In this document: positions 6,265 to 11,554 of the stretch, piece by piece
Layout of the letters: every line of letters begins with the position of its first letter
Position numbering within the stretch: the first letter of the stretch is position 1
Assembly: GCA_021160765.1 (NCBI GenBank)
Contig: JAGHBW010000195.1
Span: 1 to 11,554 of the forward strand
From: Thermoplasmata archaeon
GTDB taxonomy: Archaea > Thermoplasmatota > Penumbrarchaeia > Penumbrarchaeales > EX4484-36
Direction: 5' to 3'
Length of the DNA: 11,554 bases
Notes under the pieces: model-generated
The model's database searches: none
Seen by the model: only the letters and a program-made list of their open reading frames with translations
Told to the model about the DNA's origin: nothing
Translations under genes and position numbers: made by a program

Positions 6265-8736
6265 ATGAAGCATCAGATACTCGCAGTTGTGTTTATCCTG
6301 ACAGTTGCGGCGCTCTATGTACCATCAGGAACAGGTGGCACAAGGGCCGAAGAGGATCTTCATCCATTAAGTCTATATTTGCATCAGGATAACGTGTTGA
6401 ACACTCTTCCCCCTCAGAAGACCGTCCCCTCTGTTTCCACCCTTTCGGAGGGCGACACCCTGGACTTCACCTTGAGCTATCCACTCACCTCCGATATGAC
6501 CCTGCGCGGATACGAACTCACCCCCGGGGTCTACGGGGTAAGGCTCCTGCTTGAGGCCACTGGTGGAATAGTTGAGAGCTCTGCAAGGCTATCTGCCACA
6601 CTCTACGTTGTCAAGGGGAGCCAGGAAACCCCCATAGCCAACGGAACATTCACAGGGTCTCAGATATCCGAGCAACTTAAACCCATGCCCTTCAGCGGCG
6701 GGGGGGTGGAGGTGCAGCTCACCGAAGGAAGCCTTCTCAGACTAAGGCTCAAAGCTGAAAAGGTTCAGTCCCCCTACAGGATAACTGTAACCTATGACTC
6801 CACAGCCGCCAGAGGAAGGCTTGAGTTCGCAGGGGACAATCTCATCTCCGACGACATTCTCCTGAAAATATTGGATAGGGATGGAAAGGAGACCAGCGAG
6901 ATAGAGCCCAACCTCCCATCAGACATGAGGAGGGTGACGTTTCAGATAACTGCAAGCGACTCCTTCGGCGTCTATGACCTGGCCCAGCTTAACATTACGG
7001 TGTCTGACACAGGCGGCACTGATTATTTGGAACATCAGTTCTCCGACTTCCCCTCCTCTGGGGATGGGTCCTACACGTACAATTATACATGGGACTACCC
7101 TGCAAACATTCCCGCAGGGACCCTCACAATCACAATCCAGATTGTTGACCAATCCGGCTATGAGGCTCTCAAAAACTTCACCCTGGAGGTGGCACCCTGC
7201 GGGGTATATCTGAGCGCTGATGTGACGGAAGGTAGCGGTGCACCTGGGGAGACAGTATCATATGAAGTCAGTGTGTTGAACACCGGCGCTGAGAGCTGTA
7301 AAAGAACCCTTGAGGTCGAGAGCATGAGTGGTGGGTGGAGCGCCTCCTGCACACCTACAAGCCTCACCTTGGGAGGGGGGGAGAGCGATACAGTAACGGT
7401 CTCTGTGTCCATACCCAGTTCCGCCTCTGGAGGAGATGTGGCTACTACCGTTGTCACAGGGCGGACCACAGGAGGGAAGGTCTCCACAATTGTTCTCACC
7501 ACAGAGGTCGTCTCCACTGGCGGGTTCATCTTTACCCTCGTTGGGGAGAATGAAAGATCAATCCAGCCCACTGAATACACGGTATTCTCCCTAAACGTGA
7601 CCAATACTGGTTCAGCCACTGATACCTTCCATGTCTATACCGATTCCGCTCCTCCTCTGGGATGGAACATAACCCTTGAGGGGGGATCCTCAGACTTCCC
7701 TGGACACGTTGTTGGAAGGAGTGCCACTATAAGCCCAGGCAGGGTTGAGACCTTCTACTTCACCGTGGAGGTTGGGAGCGATTTTGAAAGCACCTCCTAC
7801 AGTGCAGTTCTGAAATGCTACCCGGAGTCCCAAGGGGAGGGCTCCGCCAGGTCTATTACCCTTACAGTCACTATATCCGGGGGCGGTGGAAAGATACTTC
7901 AGATAGATCCGGGCGACAAGGTTCAGACATCGCAGGTGACCTCCACCAGCGGCGGAAGCCTCAGATACAGCGAGGCGGTCTTCATATTTGAGGTCCATAA
8001 CTATGGAAGCGAGACCTGGACAGTGGACCTTCAGGCCACAGTACCCTCGGGCTGGGAGGTGAACATGAGGGACAGTGTCTCTGTGGCCGCTGGGGAGTCC
8101 GAGAGGGTCTCCTTAGGCGTCACACCTTCCCCCACAACCCTTGCCAACGAGGACAGCGGGTACATGATAACACTTTCTGCATCCGTCAGGGAGGAGCCTG
8201 ACGTGGTTGATGCGCTTCAACTATGGGTGAAGGTTGCCGAGTACCACAAGGTTACGGTCACATCAGAGCTGGAGAACGTTGAGGGTGTGGAGGGGGAGAC
8301 ACTGACCTTAAACATAACAATCAAAAACACAGGAAATACTGAGGAGAACGTTAACCTGCAGGTAACACTTCCTGAGGATAGCCATCTTAACGTCACATTG
8401 AGCAGATATACACTCCGCCTCTCACCCTCTGAAAGTGCAACGGTTCAGGTAAGGGCGGAGGTGGAGGGAAAGATCAAAGAAAGTGTGACTGAAACCGTTC
8501 GTATCACCGGGTATTATGGAGAGGACTCCTCAAGCAGCGTTGACATAACCTTCACCTTCAAGCCTTCCCGGGCTCCATCTCCGTCAGGTGCTGTGGTCTG
8601 GATTGTTCTTATGGCTGTTGTTGTTGCCATAGCCATCTTCTTCTTTACAAAGCCAAAGGCTGGTGCCGGCAGGGAGGGGGGAGGAGAGGAGGAGGGCCCA
8701 GAGGCGAGAGAGACCCTTGCAGGAGTTCACATGTAG
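6265..8736 (+). CDS. Membrane-anchored surface protein with tandem NEW3/CARDB-like repeats
   Basis: An 823-residue secreted protein of unknown function. It has an N-terminal signal peptide (about 1-28), one C-terminal membrane helix (about 775-794), and a short acidic, glycine-rich cytoplasmic tail (to 823). The outside part is nearly all beta-sandwich: a novel-looking N-terminal domain (about 50-180), a possible second one (about 185-310), then about four repeats of the NEW3/CARDB kind, each with a V-x-N-T/Y-G core strand: VLNTGAES (337-344), VTNTGSAT (445-452), VHNYGSET (577-584) and IKNTGNTE (686-693). Two of them also carry the GW turn (357-358, 596-597). Eight N-x-S/T sequons (Asn126, 243, 273, 304, 444, 468, 683, 709) suggest N-glycosylation. 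Four cysteines (312, 345, 362, 518) could form disulphides. Such repeats usually mediate stalk or adhesion roles. The start is the only ATG in the region preceding the signal peptide, with GGTGG upstream. The gene is 8 bp before nnr. Confidence 0.85.
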   Translation: MKHQILAVVFILTVAALYVPSGTGGTRAEEDLHPLSLYLHQDNVLNTLPPQKTVPSVSTLSEGDTLDFTLSYPLTSDMTLRGYELTPGVYGVRLLLEATGGIVESSARLSATLYVVKGSQETPIANGTFTGSQISEQLKPMPFSGGGVEVQLTEGSLLRLRLKAEKVQSPYRITVTYDSTAARGRLEFAGDNLISDDILLKILDRDGKETSEIEPNLPSDMRRVTFQITASDSFGVYDLAQLNITVSDTGGTDYLEHQFSDFPSSGDGSYTYNYTWDYPANIPAGTLTITIQIVDQSGYEALKNFTLEVAPCGVYLSADVTEGSGAPGETVSYEVSVLNTGAESCKRTLEVESMSGGWSASCTPTSLTLGGGESDTVTVSVSIPSSASGGDVATTVVTGRTTGGKVSTIVLTTEVVSTGGFIFTLVGENERSIQPTEYTVFSLNVTNTGSATDTFHVYTDSAPPLGWNITLEGGSSDFPGHVVGRSATISPGRVETFYFTVEVGSDFESTSYSAVLKCYPESQGEGSARSITLTVTISGGGGKILQIDPGDKVQTSQVTSTSGGSLRYSEAVFIFEVHNYGSETWTVDLQATVPSGWEVNMRDSVSVAAGESERVSLGVTPSPTTLANEDSGYMITLSASVREEPDVVDALQLWVKVAEYHKVTVTSELENVEGVEGETLTLNITIKNTGNTEENVNLQVTLPEDSHLNVTLSRYTLRLSPSESATVQVRAEVEGKIKESVTETVRITGYYGEDSSSSVDITFTFKPSRAPSPSGAVVWIVLMAVVVAIAIFFFTKPKAGAGREGGGEEEGPEARETLAGVHM

Positions 8737-8741
8737 GTGAT
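8735..8741 (+). promoter_or_regulatory. Ribosome binding site of nnr overlapping the upstream stop codon
   Basis: AGGTGAT begins inside the TAG stop (8734-8736) of the surface-protein gene and lies three bases before the nnr ATG at 8745. This arrangement suggests one transcript and translational coupling. Confidence 0.65.
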
Positions 8742-8744
8742 ACC

Positions 8745-10292
8745 ATGTTTAACGACACAATATTTAACGTTATCCAGGTGGACGGCAGCAAGATCTCATT
8801 CAGGGATGTGAAGAGACTGGATATAAATTCGGAGTTTCTGGGCGTTCCCCCAGAGAAGCTTATGGAAGCGGCGGGGAAGGGTGTGGCGGAGGAGATCAAG
8901 AAACGGGTTGACGGTGGGAAGGTTGTTGTTCTTGTTGGGACTGGAAACAACGGAGGGGATGGCCTTGTGGCCGCCAGACACCTTTCAGAGATGGGGTTTG
9001 ATGTGGAAGTTATCCTGGCAAAGGGTGATGTGAAAACACCGCTGGCCAGGAGGAATCTGGATGCTCTCCCCCCCGCCGTCAAGGTTCTCAAGTACGGTGG
9101 GCCGGAGTGGCTGAAGAAAGAGATTGAAGGTGCAGACGTTCTGGTGGACGCACTTTTAGGTGTGGGCTTATCCGGGTTTTTGAGGGAACCGTACGAAGAG
9201 ATCGTTTCTGTTGCCAATGACTTCAAGGGTCTCAAAGTCTCCGTGGACGTCCCCTCCGGTATAGCGGCCTTCCATTATTTCCATCCAGATCTAACTGTCA
9301 CCTTCCACAATATAAAAAGAGAGATGATTGGGGTGGGGGTGAAAAAGAAGTGCGGGGAGATAGTGGTCAAGGATATTGGGATCCCGGAGGAGGCTGATCT
9401 CTACACAGGCCCGGGGGAGCTTGCACTCTTCCCGCCAACACCAAAAAAAGGTCACAAGGGGGATGGAGGGGTGGTGATGGTCGTGGGCGGTGGGCCGTAC
9501 ACAGGAGCTCCGATCCTCTCCTCCCTAGCGGCCATAAGGGGTGGTGCTGATCTAGTGTTTCTGGCGGTTCCTGATGGGGTTTATCCTATGCTTGCTGGAA
9601 GGGTACCGGAGATCATCACAATACCCCTGCCCACTCGGTCAGGAAGAGGGCTTCGCCTGGACAATGCTGCGTACTGGGAGGTGAGAAAGCGTTCTTTACT
9701 GCACAAAATCGGGGGAATACTGGTAGGTCCAGGGGCTGGAAGGGATGAGGAAACGTTGAGTTTTATGGAGGGAATAATTGAACTCCGGATGGCAGGCCCA
9801 TTAGTGGTGGATGCAGACGGCATAGAGGCACTCAGCCGTATGGTAGAGAGGGGATTCAGGTTTGTGGCCTGGGACAAGGTTGTTGTAACACCGCACAGGG
9901 GAGAATATAACAAGCTTGCAGATGCACTGGGTGAGAGCAAGGATCTGGAACCAATAGACATGGCGAAGATGCTGAACGCAACAATACTGCTTAAAGGCCC
10001 TGAGGACGTCATCGCCTCTCCATATAAAGTCAGATACAACAGAACGGGGAATCCAGCCATGACCGTTGGGGGGACAGGTGACCTCCTGTCTGGGCTGACA
10101 GTAGCCCTCCTCACAAGGGATATGACCTCCTTTGATGCTGCATCCCTGGCTGCATACTCTCTCGGCCTGATAGGGGACAAGGTCTTCAGGGAGAAGGGAT
10201 ACTCTCTAACCCCCTCAGACATCCTTAACAGTTATTTCATTCCCGCGGACCCCCGGGGGTACGTTGAACTCGCTAGAGAACTTGAGGGATGA
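8745..10292 (+). CDS. nnr: Bifunctional NAD(P)H-hydrate repair enzyme (epimerase + dehydratase)
   Basis: Repairs damaged, hydrated NAD(P)H. The N-terminal NnrE part interconverts the R and S epimers, and the C-terminal NnrD part dehydrates S-NAD(P)HX using a nucleotide cofactor (ADP in most microbes). At 515 residues it has the normal fused length. NnrE motifs are KLMEAAG (38-44), GTGNNGGDGLVAAR (65-78), VDALLGVGLSG (134-144), VDVPSG (167-172) and VTFHNIK (185-191). NnrD begins around 235: KGDGGVVMVVGG (238-249), YTGAP (252-256), GPGAG (328-332), DADGIEAL (356-363), VTPHRGEY (381-388), LLKGP (415-419) and the catalytic-site GGTGDLLSG (442-450). One oddity is that the loop after PSG lacks the D-x-D-T-G that most epimerases carry and is short. 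It is cytoplasmic and is translated right after the surface-protein gene, though I see no functional reason for the pairing. Confidence 0.93.
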   Translation: MFNDTIFNVIQVDGSKISFRDVKRLDINSEFLGVPPEKLMEAAGKGVAEEIKKRVDGGKVVVLVGTGNNGGDGLVAARHLSEMGFDVEVILAKGDVKTPLARRNLDALPPAVKVLKYGGPEWLKKEIEGADVLVDALLGVGLSGFLREPYEEIVSVANDFKGLKVSVDVPSGIAAFHYFHPDLTVTFHNIKREMIGVGVKKKCGEIVVKDIGIPEEADLYTGPGELALFPPTPKKGHKGDGGVVMVVGGGPYTGAPILSSLAAIRGGADLVFLAVPDGVYPMLAGRVPEIITIPLPTRSGRGLRLDNAAYWEVRKRSLLHKIGGILVGPGAGRDEETLSFMEGIIELRMAGPLVVDADGIEALSRMVERGFRFVAWDKVVVTPHRGEYNKLADALGESKDLEPIDMAKMLNATILLKGPEDVIASPYKVRYNRTGNPAMTVGGTGDLLSGLTVALLTRDMTSFDAASLAAYSLGLIGDKVFREKGYSLTPSDILNSYFIPADPRGYVELARELEG

Positions 10293-10358
10293 GCGGAGTA
10301 CTTCCCCCCACCCCCCGAGAATCTTTTTAAGGAGGTTTCTAAAGTAACGAATGTAGCG
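10293..10358 (+). promoter_or_regulatory. nnr-priL intergenic region with possible priL promoter
   Basis: This 66-bp gap holds two C6 runs, then CTTTTTAA (10323-10330), which could be a TATA-like element about 30 bp before the priL ATG or a U-tract ending the nnr transcript. GGAGGT (10331-10336) looks like a ribosome site but lies 22 bases from the ATG, and no start codon in the priL frame lies at a suitable distance from it. Confidence 0.35.
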
Positions 10359-11498
10359 ATGCGAATCCCAGAAGAGATACCTGGTAGGGTACAGTTTGGA
10401 GGAGAAACTGTGGAGAGAAGGGACATAGCGAGATACCCATTCGTAAAGGCCGCCAGGGAGGCCATACAGGAGTGGGGGGTAACCCCGGAGGAGATAGCCT
10501 CTGAGGTCCTCTATGCGGGGGTTAGGAGGAGAGGAGTTGAGAGGCTTAAATGTGCAATAGAGGGGGTAGAGATCCCCCCAGCACCACTAAGGCGAGAGGA
10601 GGAGATAATGGCTGAGCTTCTCTCCTACGTCTATTCCAGGATGATCGTCTCCGCCATTGCAGAGCCCTATCTTCTGCAGTGGCACGCCCACGCTGAGAGC
10701 GACCTAACCTACAGATATCTCATGGCAGACAGTACAAAGGAGGGGGAGAGACCATCCAGATGGAGAGTGGTGGTGGAGGTTGCGGAGGAGTTGAACCTAG
10801 AGATCAGTGTGAATGAGGAGTCTTTTGTGGCCAATTTGGGAAGACCTCAGGAGGTCTGGATGCATTTCACATCCTTTCTCCGGCACTCAACCAGACTCAG
10901 TGGTAAGGAGTGGAGACTCATAAACAGGGAGGTTAAAAGGGGGTGGGTGAGGCTGCGGTGGGAGGAATTTCTACGTCTCTTAAGGGAGGGAGCGAGGGAG
11001 AGGTACTCCTCCACATTAACCGCTATTCTAACCCCAAAGATAGTGGATGTCATGGAGGACGACATAAGGGAGGTGGAGGCACTTGCAAGGGAGAGGAGGG
11101 AGAGATACAAACCCAAACCGCTTAAGGTCGTTGAACTTGAGTGCTTCCCGCCCTGCATGAAAAGGATACTGGCGATGATCCAGGGGGGGGAGAACCCCCC
11201 CCATCACGCTAGATTTGCTCTGACCACCTTCCTCCACTCACTGGGAATGGGGGAGGAAGAGATCGTCAGGACCTTCTCCTCCACACCTGATTTTGACGAA
11301 TCCATGGCACGATATCAGGTCAGGCACATCCTGGGGATAACCTCTGGAACGGAGTATTCAACACCGGAGTGCTCCACAATGAAATCATACAACATCTGCT
11401 ACGACCCAGACGCACTCTGCAACAAGGAATGGATGAAACACCCCCTGACCTACTATAGGGTTAAATGCAAAAACCTTGGGAAGACAAAAGAGGGTTAG
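10359..11498 (+). CDS. priL: DNA primase large subunit PriL
   Basis: The iron-sulphur subunit of the archaeal/eukaryotic-type primase. It joins PriS to make RNA primers at replication forks. The 379-residue length is normal. The N-terminal two-thirds is the helical PriS-binding region. The C-terminal Fe-S domain is clear: FPPCMKRIL (263-271), the HHARFALTTFLHSLG stretch (282-296), EIVRTFSSTPDF (301-312), YQVRHILG (319-326), then TPEC, YNIC and ALC, ending in HPLTYYRVK (361-369). The likely [4Fe-4S] ligands are Cys266, Cys338, Cys347 and Cys354. No priS lies in this window. The ATG at 10359 is chosen because a stop (TAG, 10354-10356) closes the nearby ATG at 10351 and no other start fits. The codons for residues 276-281 create a perfect G8/C8 hairpin. 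The last bases overlap the stop codon of a convergent gene. Confidence 0.93.
   Translation: MRIPEEIPGRVQFGGETVERRDIARYPFVKAAREAIQEWGVTPEEIASEVLYAGVRRRGVERLKCAIEGVEIPPAPLRREEEIMAELLSYVYSRMIVSAIAEPYLLQWHAHAESDLTYRYLMADSTKEGERPSRWRVVVEVAEELNLEISVNEESFVANLGRPQEVWMHFTSFLRHSTRLSGKEWRLINREVKRGWVRLRWEEFLRLLREGARERYSSTLTAILTPKIVDVMEDDIREVEALARERRERYKPKPLKVVELECFPPCMKRILAMIQGGENPPHHARFALTTFLHSLGMGEEEIVRTFSSTPDFDESMARYQVRHILGITSGTEYSTPECSTMKSYNICYDPDALCNKEWMKHPLTYYRVKCKNLGKTKEG
11183..11202 (+). repeat. Perfect G8-AGAA-C8 inverted repeat inside priL
   Basis: Eight G, four loop bases and eight C form a perfect palindrome in frame, encoding Gly-Gly-Glu-Asn-Pro-Pro. The encoded segment lies between the first Fe-S cysteine and the HHARF motif, so the protein tolerates it as an ordinary turn. 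The RNA hairpin would be very stable. Confidence 0.8.
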
Positions 11499-11554
11499 AA
11501 ATTGAGTCTCTTTTCCATCACGTAGGCCCCCCCTCCATCTGTGTAGTAATGCTC
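11495..11554 (-). CDS. C-terminal end of an unidentified convergent protein
   Basis: Reading the minus strand from the right edge gives 19 codons, EHYYTDGGGAYVMEKRLNF, then TAA at 11497-11495. The stop codon overlaps the priL stop on the other strand, a typical compact convergent junction. The stretch is too short to identify, and it could be chance, but there is no other candidate for the last 56 bases. Confidence 0.4.
   Translation of the reverse strand, partial: EHYYTDGGGAYVMEKRLNF

Noticed and set aside
6265..8736. Main S-layer protein
   Set aside because: The NEW3-like repeats, membrane anchor and sequons fit a surface protein in general; nothing specific to a lattice-forming S-layer protein is visible.
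8645..9235. A 196-codon minus-strand frame across the surface-protein/nnr junction
   Set aside because: Its product is Ser/Pro/Thr-rich without domain features and lies opposite the conserved nnr motifs; it is a codon-bias shadow.
9581..10222. A 213-codon minus-strand frame inside nnr
   Set aside because: It mirrors the dehydratase domain in antisense, with Ser/Ile/Pro-rich composition and no start signals.
1..11554. CRISPR array, insertion sequence, prophage, tRNA or rRNA
   Set aside because: I saw no regular direct repeats, transposase or integrase genes, terminal inverted repeats, or cloverleaf sequences; gaps between genes are all at most about 115 bp.

Overview
The window reads as ordinary chromosomal DNA from an archaeon, most likely a euryarchaeal lineage. 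Supporting evidence is the large subunit of the archaeal/eukaryotic-type DNA primase (PriL), an archaeal-family Cro/C1-type regulator, a secreted beta-sandwich surface protein with many N-glycosylation sequons, AT-rich TATA boxes about 25 bp upstream of starts, and GGTGAT Shine-Dalgarno motifs matching the archaeal 16S 3' end. Arg codons are mostly AGA/AGG. I cannot name a genus. No mobile element, CRISPR array, tRNA or rRNA is visible.

Layout. (1) The left edge holds the 3' part of a metallo-beta-lactamase-fold hydrolase (+), whose N-terminus lies outside the window. (2) Convergent to it is a membrane pyrophosphatase (hppA, -) with an unusual secreted N-terminal extension: a signal peptide plus a beta-rich domain placed before the normal first membrane helix. 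Its residues predict a K+-dependent enzyme with a Na+-PPase-type gate. (3) Divergent from hppA, across a short AT-rich promoter region, is thymidylate kinase (tmk, +). Its end overlaps by 24 bp the end of a convergent HflX GTPase gene (-). (4) Divergent from hflX is a + strand cluster: an HTH regulator flanked by two nuclease-like domains, a large membrane-anchored surface protein with about four NEW3/CARDB-like repeats, and a bifunctional NAD(P)HX repair enzyme (Nnr) whose ribosome binding site overlaps the stop codon of the surface-protein gene. (5) priL (+) follows behind its own leader. A further - strand gene enters from the right edge, and its stop codon overlaps that of priL.

How the genes work together. 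Most are housekeeping: energy conservation from pyrophosphate (hppA), dTTP synthesis (tmk), ribosome rescue (hflX), cofactor repair (nnr) and replication priming (priL). PPi released by nucleotide and nucleic-acid synthesis is the fuel of the pyrophosphatase, but the gene order does not prove a functional link. The least ordinary items are the extracytoplasmic extension on the pyrophosphatase, the duplicated nuclease-like halves of the HTH protein, the surface protein coupled to nnr, a perfect G8/C8 hairpin inside priL, and a mix of apparently leaderless and Shine-Dalgarno-led genes. I see no clearly new multi-gene system.
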